A stretch of DNA of 64,000 nucleotides from Ruminococcus sp. AF41-9 (GCF_003477525.1 NZ_QUDO01000003.1:62001-126000); one strand, 5' to 3'. Positions 1 to 9,442 are shown, numbered from the stretch's first letter. The notes: a model not told the origin generated them from the letters alone. Numbers and translations are program-made.

Positions 1-220
1 GCAGCGTATAACCTCCATCCTGCGAAACTGCCACTGCCTCTTCAAAGGTAACCAGCGGATTCTCCAGCATTTCTGCCACATCTGCCTCATTTTCTCCTGA
101 CACCTGAATCTCATCCGGTATTTTCCTGCTCAGATATTGATATCCCAGAAGTACGATTGCCAACAGATCCAGTGCCAGAAAACATACAATAAAAAGTCTG
201 TATTTTTTTCTTCTGTTCAT
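1..220 (-). CDS. spoIVB: Stage IV sporulation protein B, N-terminal part
   Basis: About 73 codons are in the window; the gene runs off the left edge. The product starts MNRRKKYRLFIVCFLALDLL, a basic N-terminus followed by one hydrophobic membrane segment (about residues 8-25), as in SpoIVB. SpoIVB is a PDZ-containing serine protease secreted from the forespore that triggers pro-sigma-K processing in the mother cell. The protease and PDZ domains are not visible. The call rests on this N-terminus and on the position directly after recN, which is the conserved recN-spoIVB order in spore formers. An AAAGGATG ribosome site precedes the ATG. Confidence 0.75.
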   Translation of the reverse strand, partial: MNRRKKYRLFIVCFLALDLLAIVLLGYQYLSRKIPDEIQVSGENEADVAEMLENPLVTFEEAVAVSQDGGYTL

Positions 221-243
221 TTTCCCGCATCCTTTCTCAAAAA

Positions 244-281
244 TAAGAGAGCACAATCTCCAGTAAGATTATCCTCTCTTA
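244..281 (-). terminator. Probable terminator after recN
   Basis: A perfect 8-bp inverted repeat (TAAGAGAG / CTCTCTTA) lies just downstream of the recN stop. On the minus strand it is followed by a short T-rich stretch. The loop is about 22 nt, so it is a modest terminator. Confidence 0.45.
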
Positions 282-298
282 GTATGCGGTCAAATATT

Positions 299-1990
299 TT
301 ATTTGAGTCTTGTATTTTTTTGTTCCTGTGCCAATTCTTTCATTTCTTTGGCGTTCTCGAGAACCGCAGGTGTGATTTCCGCGCCACCCAGCAGTCTTGC
401 CAGTTCCCGGATGGAATCATTTTCCGAAAGTACATGAATCTGGGTGATTGTATCTGTTCCTCTTAAATGCTTTTCAATTTCAAAATGGCTGTCTGCCATC
501 GCTGCAATCTGCGGCAGATGTGTGATACACAGTACCTGATGGTGCTGACCGATCACTGCCATCTTTTCAGAAACCTTCTGCGCGGTTCTTCCGCTGATAC
601 CAGTGTCGATCTCGTCAAAGATCAGTGTCTCGATCTGATCTCTGTCTGCAAGGATTGCTTTCAGCGCAAGCATGATTCTGGAAAGCTCACCGCCGGATAC
701 GATCTGTCCCAGTGGTTTTAAGCTCTCGCCCGGGTTTGTAGAGATCAGATACTGAATCTCATCGGTTCCATTGTCTGAATAGCCATTTTTTTTCTGGAAA
801 TCAATGGCAAAATTTACATCCAGGAAATTCAGGTCTTTTAATCCCTGAATGATCTTTTCCTCAAGCTGTGTACTGTATTCTTTACGGATTTCGGAGAGTT
901 CATCCGATTTTTGTGCAAGAACTTTTTCCAGCTTTTCCAGACGGTCTTTTAATTCCTGTAAATTCTCTTCATATCTGCGTAATTTTTCCAGTTTTTCTTC
1001 CTGAAGCTTCCGGTATTCGAAAATTTCCCCGATGGTACGTCCGTATTTCGCTTTCAGACCATTGATCAGGTCAAGCCGACGTTCCGTTTCGTAGAACTCA
1101 CCTTCATCGAAGGTAAGATCATCCAGATAAGCTGACAGTTCCCTGTTAAAATCATTCAACAGCCCGTCTACTGAAGTCAACGTCTCTTCCAGCGGTGCGA
1201 GTTCCTGATCATACTGTGTCACATGGGAAAACTCCCTGAGTGCTTCCCCGACCGTCTCTCCTGCGCCTTCTTTTGCATCATATCCTGTAAGATTATGTAT
1301 AAGCTGTAAAGAATCCACAATCAGTTTCGCATTGTTCATCTTCCGGTACTGGCGTTCCAGTTCCTCGTCTTCCCCTGACTGAAGATTTGCTTTCTCAATC
1401 TCTTTGATCTCAAACTCCAGAAAAGCAGTTTCTCTGTTTCTCTGTTCTTCATCCATATTCATGGAATTAAGTTCACTTTTGCACTTACTGTACTCTTTGT
1501 ATGCCTGATGCACAGTTTCTTTCGCCGGAAGGATCTTCTCTTTTCCATAGGCATCCAGAATGGCAAGCTGTTTATCCTGATAAAGAAGAGACTGGTGTTC
1601 ATGCTGTCCATGAATATCCAGCAGGCAGGTTGCTGCTGCCTTCATCTGGCTTACGGTACTTGTCTCTCCGTTAATCTTATTGATGCTTCTTCCGTCCATG
1701 ATCTTTCTGGAAAGAAGGACCTGTCCATCCTCCGGATAGATATCCAGTGCTTTCAGTGCTTCCTTTGCCTTTTCATTCTCAATCTGAAAAAGCAGCTCTA
1801 CAAGAGCATAAGGTGCATTTTCTCTTATCATATTTTTTGAAGTTTTCGCTCCGAGGATGAGCTGCATAGACCCCAGGAGAATGGATTTACCAGCTCCTGT
1901 CTCACCGGTCAGGATATTAAGTCCCGGTCCGAATTCCACTTCAATTTCTTCTATCAGTGCAAGATTTTTTACATGCAGATGAGCTAACAT
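299..1990 (-). CDS. recN: DNA repair protein RecN
   Basis: 563 aa, normal RecN length. RecN is an SMC-like ATPase that acts early in double-strand break repair. The Walker A motif GETGAGKS lies near residue 30, followed by long helical coiled-coil regions. Near residue 430 is the ABC signature SGGELSRIMLALK, then a Walker B motif (FDEIDTGISG) and a D-loop/His-switch region (CITHLPQIAA). Translation starts at the ATG of MLAHLHVKNLALIEEIEVEF, the usual RecN start. It lies between argR and spoIVB, the standard order in Clostridia. Confidence 0.97.
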   Translation of the reverse strand: MLAHLHVKNLALIEEIEVEFGPGLNILTGETGAGKSILLGSMQLILGAKTSKNMIRENAPYALVELLFQIENEKAKEALKALDIYPEDGQVLLSRKIMDGRSINKINGETSTVSQMKAAATCLLDIHGQHEHQSLLYQDKQLAILDAYGKEKILPAKETVHQAYKEYSKCKSELNSMNMDEEQRNRETAFLEFEIKEIEKANLQSGEDEELERQYRKMNNAKLIVDSLQLIHNLTGYDAKEGAGETVGEALREFSHVTQYDQELAPLEETLTSVDGLLNDFNRELSAYLDDLTFDEGEFYETERRLDLINGLKAKYGRTIGEIFEYRKLQEEKLEKLRRYEENLQELKDRLEKLEKVLAQKSDELSEIRKEYSTQLEEKIIQGLKDLNFLDVNFAIDFQKKNGYSDNGTDEIQYLISTNPGESLKPLGQIVSGGELSRIMLALKAILADRDQIETLIFDEIDTGISGRTAQKVSEKMAVIGQHHQVLCITHLPQIAAMADSHFEIEKHLRGTDTITQIHVLSENDSIRELARLLGGAEITPAVLENAKEMKELAQEQKNTRLK

Positions 1991-2029
1991 TTTTTATTGC
2001 CTCCAGTACAAGTCATTATCAGAAAATCA

Positions 2030-2069
2030 GGGGCAGAATCTCCGTATTCCACAGAAAAGATTCTGCCCC
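2030..2069 (-). terminator. Stem-loop between argR and recN
   Basis: A perfect 12-bp stem (GGGGCAGAATCT / AGATTCTGCCCC) with a 16-nt loop fills the argR-recN gap. On the minus strand the following sequence TGATTTTCTG is only weakly T-rich. It may act as a partial terminator or an RNA-stabilising hairpin setting the relative expression of the two genes. Confidence 0.5.
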
Positions 2070-2080
2070 GGTCTCATTTT

Positions 2081-2539
2081 TTATTGATTCAGCCGTACAA
2101 AACTTCTGAGTTTCTCTGCTGCTCCCAGTGCCATATCTGCATTCTTTGCAGCGCACATGATAGTGTCATCACCTGCGATACATCCCAGTATTTCCGGCCA
2201 TTTCAGGGCATCCAGTGCTGCTGCCACGCCCATCGCCATTCCGGAAACGGTTTTGATCACGATGATATTCTGTCCCACATCGATCGAAAGCAGGGTATCT
2301 TCCAGTACTCTCGTATATTTTGCGCCCAGGCTTCCGGACTCATTATTGATGATAGCATAGCGGGATTTTCCGTCTTTTCCTGCTACTTTGGTCAGTTTCA
2401 GAGCACGGATATCCCGGGAAACGGTAGCCTGTGTCACTTTAAATCCCGCCTCATTCAGCCGGGATGCCAGTTCTTCCTGTGTATCAATATCATACTGATG
2501 GATCAGTTCGATAATTTTTTCATGTCTCGCAACCTTCAC
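2081..2539 (-). CDS. argR: Arginine repressor ArgR/AhrC
   Basis: 152 aa, full length. The N-terminal winged-helix domain includes SRLNEAGFKVTQATVSRDIR. The C-terminal arginine-binding and hexamerisation domain includes a GDDTIMCA segment near residue 125. ArgR/AhrC represses arginine biosynthesis and activates catabolism when arginine is bound. The place between nadK and recN is conserved in Firmicutes and does not imply a role in isoprenoid synthesis. Confidence 0.95.
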   Translation of the reverse strand: MKVARHEKIIELIHQYDIDTQEELASRLNEAGFKVTQATVSRDIRALKLTKVAGKDGKSRYAIINNESGSLGAKYTRVLEDTLLSIDVGQNIIVIKTVSGMAMGVAAALDALKWPEILGCIAGDDTIMCAAKNADMALGAAEKLRSFVRLNQ

Positions 2540-2557
2540 GTTATCCCCTCCTGCTAA

Positions 2558-3417
2558 TCAGCTGTCTCTCATTTTCCGGCGCAGTACTTCCACGAAACTT
2601 AAATGGTTCAGTTTCAGTATCCGTGTCTTTACATCTGCCTGCCGGATCTGTATACAGTCACCGGTAACCATGGGAATAAACGTATCTCCGTCAAAAGATG
2701 CGATCCCTTTTTCACAGTCACAGTGTCTTCCTTTTCCAATCTCCACGGTGATCACATCCTGAGCCGGAAAAATGATACTTCTCGTATTCAGCGTATGAGG
2801 TGCAATCGGTGTCATAATGGTCATGGCAGCATTTGGCGATACAATCGGTCCGCCTGCTGACAGACTGTAACCTGTGGAGCCTGTAGGCGTAGAAATGATG
2901 ATTCCATCCGCATTATAGGAATTGAGATAAACGTCGTTCACATAATTCTAAAACGTACCACACGAAGATGTCCGTCACGCCCGATCACGATGTCGTTCAA
3001 AGCAATATCCTTTCCGATCAGCTCTTTGCCGCGGTACACCCTGCCTTCCAGCATCATGCGTTCTTCCACCTCGTAGTCATCTGCCATAAGCTGATCCAGG
3101 GCACCGTATAAAGACGGCTGATCCACTTCCGCAAGAAATCCCAGATTTCCAAGGTTGATGCCCAGAAGCGGAATCTCTTTATGCACCACATCCCTGGCCG
3201 CCTGAAGAAGTGTTCCGTCACCTCCCAGTACAATGATACACTGAGTATCATCCGGAACCTGATCCGGATCTGTATAATGATAGGAGCCTTCGTGTTTTCG
3301 TTCTGCCTGCTGCACTGCACATTTCTTCTGATGTTCTTTCAGATAATTTACAATTTTTCCGGTAATCTGAAGTTTCGGGTCCTTGTCACTGTTTGTAATA
3401 ATATAAAACCTGTCCAT
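2558..3417 (-). CDS. nadK: NAD kinase, reading frame broken by a one-base deletion
   Basis: Two adjacent frames together give a normal NAD kinase of about 285 aa, which phosphorylates NAD to NADP. The first part (3417-2938) has the GGDGTLLQAARD motif and LNDIVIGRDG. The second part (to 2558) has the substrate motif STPTGSTGYSLSAGGPIVSP. Frame 1 ends RFRIM-stop just where the family continues RFRNYVNDVYLN. One extra A near 2945-2950 restores the whole protein. The second frame could restart at GTG 2941, but it has no good ribosome site and would lack the ATP-binding half. No X XXY YYZ slippery heptamer is present. NAD kinase is normally essential, so a sequencing error is the simplest reading. 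Confidence 0.9.
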
Positions 3418-3439
3418 AACGTTTTCCTGACCTGGTCTT

Positions 3440-4249
3440 TTAATCTAACTGTCCGTGGGCTTCAGCCACCACATCTTCTACAGATACCTGCAGACTGTCC
3501 GGTACTTCTGTGCCTTCCGGATGTTTTTTCAGATGAAGGAGATATTCAATATTTCCCTCCGGTCCCTTGATCGGTGAAAAAGAAAGGTGACATGGCTCCA
3601 TGGATATGCTCATTGCATAATCTCTTACCTTTTCGATGACTTCCTGATGAACTGCCGGATCTCTGACCACGCCTTTTTTGCCGACTTTCTCTCTGCCGGC
3701 CTCAAACTGTGGTTTGATCAGACATACGATCTCGCCGCTCTCAGTCAGAAGATTTCTTACCGGAAACAGTACCTTGGTCAGAGAAATAAACGAAACATCG
3801 ATCGATGAGAAATCTGCCGGTCCTTCCAGATCTTCCGGTACCACATAGCGGATATTTGTCTTTTCCATGCAGACTACCCGCGGGTCATTACGCAGTTTCC
3901 AGTCAAGCTGGCCATATCCCACATCAATGGAATACACTTTCACTGCTCCGTTCTGAAGCATGCAGTCTGTGAACCCGCCGGTAGATGCACCAACATCCAT
4001 ACAGACCTTTCCCTCCAGTGTCACATCGAAGTTCTTCATGGCTTTCTCAAGCTTCAGACCTCCTCTGCTGACATACGGAAGAGTATTTCCTCTTACTTCG
4101 ATCTTTACGGTCTCAGGGAACATGGTGCCTGCCTTGTCCTCTTTCTGACCATCCACATATACATCTCCAGCCATAATATACGCTTTCGCCTTTTCGCGGG
4201 AAGGTGCAAGCGCACGCTCCATCATAAGCATATCCAAACGTTTTTTCAT
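3440..4249 (-). CDS. tlyA: TlyA-family rRNA methyltransferase
   Basis: 269 aa. An N-terminal S4 RNA-binding domain (about residues 1-60, KRLDMLMMERALAPSREKA) is followed by an FtsJ/RrmJ-like Rossmann methyltransferase domain with the SAM motif DVGASTGGFTDCML near residue 85. The family methylates ribosomal RNA 2'-O-ribose positions; some members were named hemolysins. The start overlaps the dxs stop by four bases, so the genes are translationally coupled. Confidence 0.9.
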   Translation of the reverse strand: MKKRLDMLMMERALAPSREKAKAYIMAGDVYVDGQKEDKAGTMFPETVKIEVRGNTLPYVSRGGLKLEKAMKNFDVTLEGKVCMDVGASTGGFTDCMLQNGAVKVYSIDVGYGQLDWKLRNDPRVVCMEKTNIRYVVPEDLEGPADFSSIDVSFISLTKVLFPVRNLLTESGEIVCLIKPQFEAGREKVGKKGVVRDPAVHQEVIEKVRDYAMSISMEPCHLSFSPIKGPEGNIEYLLHLKKHPEGTEVPDSLQVSVEDVVAEAHGQLD

Positions 4250-6117
4250 TGTTCTTTCAAAACCTCACTATCTTCTATTGCCTGTCTGATATCTGCCACT
4301 CCCAGACCAATCTTCGCCCGCAGGCTCTCCACATTTCCCTGAGGGACAAAACGGTCCCACACAGTCGCAGACAGCACATGTGCCTCCGGATGACAGGCTT
4401 CCATATAGGCAGATACATGTTCTCCATATCCACCGCTTTTTACATTTTCCTCCACAGTCACAAACAGGCTGTGGTCTTTTGCAAGCTGATCCAGAAGTTC
4501 CACATCCAGCGGCTTTACAAATCTGGCATTCACAAGCGTCGGCTCATATCCGTCTTCCCGCAGTCCCTGACAGACTTTCTCACAGGAGGGCAGCATACTT
4601 CCCACTCCCAGTACCGCTATCTTCTGTCCTTTTGCAAGGATTTCACTTCTGCCATACACGATCGGTTCCTGATGCTCTCTCAGCCCCTGATATGCGTTTC
4701 CTCTTGGGTAACGGATCGCAACCGGTCCCTGATGGGATACGGCAAATTCCAGCATCTCCTCCAGCTCCCGGTCATTCTTCGGTGCCAGAACTGTCATATT
4801 CGGCATCATGGACAGATAAGACAGATCAAAACAGCCCTGATGGGTTTCTCCGTCTGCACCTACCAGTCCTGCCCTGTCAACAGCAAAGATCACATGGAGA
4901 TTCTGCATGCAGACATCATGGAGGATCTGGTCAACTGCCCTCTGAAGAAACGAAGAATAAATCGCAGCCACAGGGATCAGACCGCCCAGAGCCAGTCCTG
5001 CCGCAAAACTTACCGCATGTTCCTCTGCAATTCCCACATCAAAGAACCTGTCCGGAAACTTCTTTGAAAATCCCACAAGTCCGGTTCCATCCGGCATTGC
5101 TGCTGTGATCGCCACAAGTTTTTTATTTTTCTCTCCAAGAGAGAGCATTTTTTCCGAGAAAATATCTGTATAGGACGGAGCCGTTTTTTTCTGTAATGCC
5201 TTTCCTGTCTGAATGTCAAACGGTCCTGTTCCATGGAAACGGTCCGGGTGTGCACTTGCCGGTCCGTAACCCTTTCCCTTCTGGGTAAGGACATGAACCA
5301 CCACCGGTCCCTCCACGCGTTTCGCTTCATTAAACAGTTTCATCATCTGACGCATATTGTGCCCGTCCACAGGTCCCAGATAGGTCAGTCCCATATTTTC
5401 AAACAGCATTCCCGGAATAAAGAGCTGCTTGATACTGCTCTTGGTTTTGCGCATGGTATCTACCAGTGCGGTTCCCACTTTCGGAACCTTCTTCAGCGTC
5501 TTGGTCACTCCCATTTTCATTCCCGTGTAGGCTTCCGCGGTTCTCAGAGCACTGAGATATGTGGACATTCCTCCTACATTTCTGGAAATGGACATGTTGT
5601 TGTCATTGATGATGATGATAAAATTTGTTTTGAGTTCCGCTGCATTATTTAACGCTTCATACGCCATTCCTCCGGTAAGGGCACCATCTCCGATCACAGA
5701 AACCACATGGTGTTTCTGCCCCAGAATATCTCTGGCACGTACATAGCCAAGCCCTGCGGAAATCGAATTGGAACTGTGTCCCGCATCATAGGAATCACAG
5801 TCACTTTCGCTTCTCTTGGGGAAACCGCTCAATCCGCCTTCCTTGCGGAGATTTGAAAATTCGTCCTTTCTTCCGGTAAGGATTTTGTGAATATACGCCT
5901 GATGTCCTACATCCCAGATTAGTTTATCTTCCGGAAAATCCAGTACATTATGCAGTGCCAGGGTCAGCTCCACCACTCCGAGATTCGAGGCAAGATGACC
6001 TCCGGTCCTGCTCACGGACTGAATTAAAAAATCTCTGATCTCCTCTGCCAGAGGCTCAAAATCTGCCAATGGTATCTTATGGATATCATTGGGTTTTCTG
6101 ATTTTTTCCAGAATCAT
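4246..6117 (-). CDS. dxs: 1-deoxy-D-xylulose-5-phosphate synthase
   Basis: 623 aa, the expected length. DXS is a thiamine-diphosphate enzyme that joins pyruvate and glyceraldehyde 3-phosphate in the first step of the MEP isoprenoid pathway. The ThDP motif GDGALTGGMAYEALNN is near residue 142. The transketolase-like pyrimidine-binding domain holds AEEHAVSFAAGLALGG (about residue 365), and the C-terminal domain follows. It lies directly downstream of ispA, so two isoprenoid genes are co-transcribed. Confidence 0.97.
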   Translation of the reverse strand: MILEKIRKPNDIHKIPLADFEPLAEEIRDFLIQSVSRTGGHLASNLGVVELTLALHNVLDFPEDKLIWDVGHQAYIHKILTGRKDEFSNLRKEGGLSGFPKRSESDCDSYDAGHSSNSISAGLGYVRARDILGQKHHVVSVIGDGALTGGMAYEALNNAAELKTNFIIIINDNNMSISRNVGGMSTYLSALRTAEAYTGMKMGVTKTLKKVPKVGTALVDTMRKTKSSIKQLFIPGMLFENMGLTYLGPVDGHNMRQMMKLFNEAKRVEGPVVVHVLTQKGKGYGPASAHPDRFHGTGPFDIQTGKALQKKTAPSYTDIFSEKMLSLGEKNKKLVAITAAMPDGTGLVGFSKKFPDRFFDVGIAEEHAVSFAAGLALGGLIPVAAIYSSFLQRAVDQILHDVCMQNLHVIFAVDRAGLVGADGETHQGCFDLSYLSMMPNMTVLAPKNDRELEEMLEFAVSHQGPVAIRYPRGNAYQGLREHQEPIVYGRSEILAKGQKIAVLGVGSMLPSCEKVCQGLREDGYEPTLVNARFVKPLDVELLDQLAKDHSLFVTVEENVKSGGYGEHVSAYMEACHPEAHVLSATVWDRFVPQGNVESLRAKIGLGVADIRQAIEDSEVLKEQ

Positions 6118-6130
6118 TTGTATCCTTCCT

Positions 6131-7018
6131 TTATTTTCTGCGGTTTATCAGTTTCTTCACCAATAAATACAGAAATTCATTATTTTTATTCAGGCTCTTT
6201 AATAAGGTGATCGCCTTCTCTGAAAGTTCTTCCACCTGTCCTGCTGCCTCCTGTACTCCAAACAGAGTCACATAGGTCACTTTATTGTTCTTTTCGTCAC
6301 TGTGCACAGGCTTGCCCAGTTCCTGATCCGTGCTGGTCACATCCAGAATGTCATCCTGAATCTGAAAAGCCAGTCCGATATTGTAAGCAGCCTCTTCCAC
6401 CACAGACACTTCCGCCGGATCTGCGCCTGCCAGGATCGCACCTGTCATCATAGAGGCTTCGATCAATGCAGATGTTTTATTCCTGTAAATATAATCCAGC
6501 ATTTCTTTCTCTAACGGCTTACCGTCATTCTCCACATCCACACTCTGGCCGCCAAGCATTCCGTGAATTCCTGTCTTGTCCGCCATCACAGTCAGCGCAC
6601 GGATCACACGGTCCTTCTCTTCTGTCATGGAAAATGCCTGAAGCATCGTCTCATATGCATAGTTTAAAAGGGCAACACCGCTGAGTACTCCCATGGCTTC
6701 TCCATAAACCTTATGGGTCGTCAGTCTGCCCCGCCTGTAATCATCATTATCCAGTGCCGGAAGATCATCATGGATCAGGGAGTGGGTATGGATCATCTCC
6801 ATTCCGGCCATGAATGGCTCCACAAACTTTTCCGTGCCGCCAAACAGACGGTATGTCTCCTGCATCAGCATCGGGCGGATACGTTTGCCGCCTGCCAGCA
6901 TACTGTAGTTCATCGCCTGTGCCATGGTTCTGGCGAATCCTTTTTCTTCCGGAAGAAAAGATTTCAGGATCTCTTCAATCTCTTCTGTTCTTTTGGTCAA
7001 TTCATCTTGAAAATTCAC
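6131..7018 (-). CDS. ispA: Polyprenyl synthase (farnesyl/geranyl diphosphate synthase)
   Basis: About 295 aa. The two Asp-rich motifs of trans-prenyltransferases are visible: DDLPALDNDD and DDILDVTSTDQELGK. The enzyme condenses IPP with DMAPP/GPP to make FPP for undecaprenyl phosphate and quinones. The frame is open further upstream, but GTG 7018 has a GGAG site six bases before it and gives the N-terminus VNFQDELTKRTEEIE; the upstream ATGs (7030, 7036) lack a ribosome site. It overlaps the end of xseB by 17 bp. Confidence 0.93.
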   Translation of the reverse strand: MNFQDELTKRTEEIEEILKSFLPEEKGFARTMAQAMNYSMLAGGKRIRPMLMQETYRLFGGTEKFVEPFMAGMEMIHTHSLIHDDLPALDNDDYRRGRLTTHKVYGEAMGVLSGVALLNYAYETMLQAFSMTEEKDRVIRALTVMADKTGIHGMLGGQSVDVENDGKPLEKEMLDYIYRNKTSALIEASMMTGAILAGADPAEVSVVEEAAYNIGLAFQIQDDILDVTSTDQELGKPVHSDEKNNKVTYVTLFGVQEAAGQVEELSEKAITLLKSLNKNNEFLYLLVKKLINRRK

Positions 7019-7244
7019 TGAACGCTCCATTCTCATTGATCTGCAGCATTTTCTTCTCCACTGTATCGAGTCTGTCACTGCAGAATTTTAAAAGTTCCAT
7101 TCCCTGTCTGTAAAGTAAAAAAGAGTCCTCCAGAGAAGTCTCCCTGTCCTCCAGCTTCTCAGCCAGAAGGTCCAGTTCTGCAAATACTTCCTCCAGGGAC
7201 TTCTCCTCCTGTATCTGTGTATCATTCTTCTCAGTCTTCGCCAT
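7002..7244 (-). CDS. xseB: Exodeoxyribonuclease VII small subunit
   Basis: 80 aa. The core has the XseB pattern SLEEVFAELDLLAEKLEDRE followed by LEDSFLLYRQGMELLKFC. The subunit binds XseA to form exonuclease VII, which degrades single-stranded DNA. The gene overlaps the xseA end by 14 bp and is followed by ispA, the usual Firmicutes order. Confidence 0.95.
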   Translation of the reverse strand: MAKTEKNDTQIQEEKSLEEVFAELDLLAEKLEDRETSLEDSFLLYRQGMELLKFCSDRLDTVEKKMLQINENGAFSEFSR

Positions 7245-8451
7245 ATATACGCTCCTCCTTTGTGATCTGGCTTACCTGCGCTTTTATGGTTCCGTCAGTC
7301 ACAGAGATAAAAACCGGCTCTCCTGTCTGTACCTGTTCCACGCTGGTCAGTGTTTTATGATCTTTGTCTGCCACATAGGAAAATCCCTGATTCAGTTTCC
7401 GAAGAGGGGATAATCCGGCAAACTTTTCCAGATAAACCGCCAGTCTGTGCCGGTTCTCCTTCAGTTTCTGATTCATTCCATCTTCAATGGCGTTCTGAAG
7501 GTCCGCAAGGTGCTGTCGTTGTTCTCTGAGCCTTGCTTCCGGGCTGAGATAACTGAGTCTGGTCTGAAACTGCTCCAGCCTGCTGCGGGAAAGATCCACT
7601 TTGCCACTCATCGCGCGATACATTCTCTGCTTATAAAGCAGAATCGTCTGCACAACACTTCTGAAATCATCCACTGCCAGTTCCGCTGCCGCAGAAGGCG
7701 TAGGTGCCCTTAAATCTGCCACAAAATCCGCAATGGTAAAGTCTGTCTCATGACCGACTGCCGAGATCACCGGGGTATTACATTCAAAAATAGCTCTCGC
7801 TACGATTTCTTCGTTAAACGCCCACAAATCCTCAATGGAACCACCGCCACGGCCTACAATGATCACATCCACACCTGCCTGATCCAGTGTGCGGATTCCT
7901 TTTACAATACTCTGTGCAGCTTCACTTCCCTGTACCAGAGCCGGGTACAAAATGATCTGAAGATATGGATTCCGTCTGTATGAAATATTCCGGATATCCT
8001 GAATGGCAGCTCCTGCAGGTGCCGTCACCACTCCCAGACGTCTGATAAATCTGGGAATCGGCTGTTTATAACCCGGATCAAACATTCCCATTTCTTCCAG
8101 CTCCTGTTTCAATGCCAGAAAACGCTCATATAAGGCTCCGGCTCCCTCAAGTGTGATCTCTTTTGCATAAAGCTGGTAACGCCCGTCCCGTTCATAGACA
8201 TCAATGGTTCCTCCCACAATGACCTTGTCACCGTTTTTCATGGAAAAAGCCAGTCCACGCCTCTGTCCGGCAAACATCACGCAGCTTAAAGTGCCTGTCT
8301 CATCTTTCAGGGAAAAATAGATGTGTCCACTTGTATGGTATTTACAATTGGACACTTCTCCTTTTACATAAATCTTCTGCAGAAAATAATCCTGGGTAAA
8401 CATATTCCTGACATAGCGGTTTACCTGGCCTACAGAATATGCATTTTTCAT
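7231..8451 (-). CDS. xseA: Exodeoxyribonuclease VII large subunit
   Basis: 406 aa. An N-terminal OB-fold (about residues 5-100, VKGEVSNCKYHTSGHIYFSL) is followed by the catalytic domain with GVVTAPAGAAIQDI and VGRGGGSIEDLWAFN, and a helical C-terminal region. It forms exonuclease VII with XseB. The start overlaps the nusB stop by four bases. Confidence 0.97.
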   Translation of the reverse strand: MKNAYSVGQVNRYVRNMFTQDYFLQKIYVKGEVSNCKYHTSGHIYFSLKDETGTLSCVMFAGQRRGLAFSMKNGDKVIVGGTIDVYERDGRYQLYAKEITLEGAGALYERFLALKQELEEMGMFDPGYKQPIPRFIRRLGVVTAPAGAAIQDIRNISYRRNPYLQIILYPALVQGSEAAQSIVKGIRTLDQAGVDVIIVGRGGGSIEDLWAFNEEIVARAIFECNTPVISAVGHETDFTIADFVADLRAPTPSAAAELAVDDFRSVVQTILLYKQRMYRAMSGKVDLSRSRLEQFQTRLSYLSPEARLREQRQHLADLQNAIEDGMNQKLKENRHRLAVYLEKFAGLSPLRKLNQGFSYVADKDHKTLTSVEQVQTGEPVFISVTDGTIKAQVSQITKEERIYGED

Positions 8452-8885
8452 TCTGATTTTTCTTCACTTTCACTGCTGGCGATCTTGCCAAGGATACCAT
8501 TTACAAAGGAACCGGAAGTCTCACCGCCAAAACGTTTCGCAAGTTCTACTGCCTCATTGATGGCTACTCCTGTCGGAACATCCTGATCAAATTTCAGTTC
8601 ATAAACTGCCAAACGAAGGGCAGTCAGGTCCACACGGCTCATTCTCTTTGTCTTCCAGCCTTTACTTGTCTCATTTAACAGCGCATCGATCTCATCTAAT
8701 TTCTCCAGTACATGTCTGTACTTCTGACTCATGTATTCCTGATCTTTCTCAGAAAGTTCCTCAAGTGTATCAAAATAAAGTGAAAGCTGTTCACTCATTT
8801 CTTCCTCTGAATTAAATTGTGTCATGAACAATAATTTAAAAATATGTTCTCTCTGTTCTCTTCTTCGCATTGTTTTCGCTGCCAA
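8448..8885 (-). CDS. nusB: Transcription antitermination factor NusB
   Basis: 145 aa, all-helical NusB fold. The start MRRREQREHIFKLLFMTQFN and the C-terminal LAKRFGGETSGSFVNGILGK are family hallmarks. NusB with NusE binds BoxA in rRNA leader transcripts. The annotated start may include a few extra residues (MAAKT) before MRRREQ. It follows an Asp23-family gene after a strong hairpin, so it may have its own promoter or depend on read-through. Confidence 0.95.
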   Translation of the reverse strand: MAAKTMRRREQREHIFKLLFMTQFNSEEEMSEQLSLYFDTLEELSEKDQEYMSQKYRHVLEKLDEIDALLNETSKGWKTKRMSRVDLTALRLAVYELKFDQDVPTGVAINEAVELAKRFGGETSGSFVNGILGKIASSESEEKSE

Positions 8886-8923
8886 AACAGCTTTCCTTTC
8901 CTATTTTATTTCTTAAGTACACA

Positions 8924-8950
8924 AAAAAGGAAAGGGTTACTTTCCTTTTT
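8924..8950 (-). terminator. Rho-independent terminator at the end of the Asp23 gene
   Basis: An 11-bp stem (AAAAAGGAAAG / CTTTCCTTTTT) with a five-base loop starts inside the last codons of the Asp23-family gene (Lys-Gly-Lys-stop). On the minus strand the T-rich right arm gives the U-tract. The A/T-rich ends make it potentially bidirectional. Confidence 0.8.
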
Positions 8951-9323
8951 CGTTCTCCATATCTACACTGGCAATGTGAATGTTGACATCCGCAACTTCA
9001 AGACCTGTCATATTCTCTATGGATGATTTTACTTTCTCCTGAACTTTCTTACTTGTCTCCAGGATATTCTTTCCATATTCAATATTCAGGTTCAGATCTA
9101 CTGTCACTACGCCTTCCAGCACAGTAACCTTTACGCCTTTGGAAAGATTCTTCATTCCAAGTTTGCTTACCAGTTCATTTGTGATATTTCCTGCCATGGA
9201 AGCGACACCGTCAACTTCTGTAGCAGCAAGTCCGGCGATGATGGCAACCACTTCATCTGCGATCTGCACTTCACCAATGCCGCCTAAATCCTGTATTTTA
9301 TATGTTGTTCTTTTTTCTGCCAT
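8937..9323 (-). CDS. Asp23/Gls24 family envelope stress protein
   Basis: 128 aa, one Asp23 (DUF322) domain: IADEVVAIIAGLAATEVDGV near residue 20 and VTVDLNLNIEYGKNI near residue 73. In Firmicutes such proteins, often placed beside nusB, are thought to act in cell-envelope homeostasis; the exact job is unknown. The gene has its own promoter and terminator and ends in a basic tail (NEKGK). Confidence 0.9.
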   Translation of the reverse strand: MAEKRTTYKIQDLGGIGEVQIADEVVAIIAGLAATEVDGVASMAGNITNELVSKLGMKNLSKGVKVTVLEGVVTVDLNLNIEYGKNILETSKKVQEKVKSSIENMTGLEVADVNIHIASVDMENEKGK

Positions 9324-9442
9324 TGGAAAACCTCCTAAGGAATTCTATTGTACTGTTCCCTTCCTTCCCAGTCGTACATTTCGGGATACTACCGGTGAAC
9401 AGTAACCTCCGTATTCAATAACATTCTGTTATCATTACGCTC

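Noticed and set aside
2938-2950. Programmed frameshift in nadK
   Set aside because: No slippery heptamer in the needed frame and no family precedent known to me; an indel is simpler.
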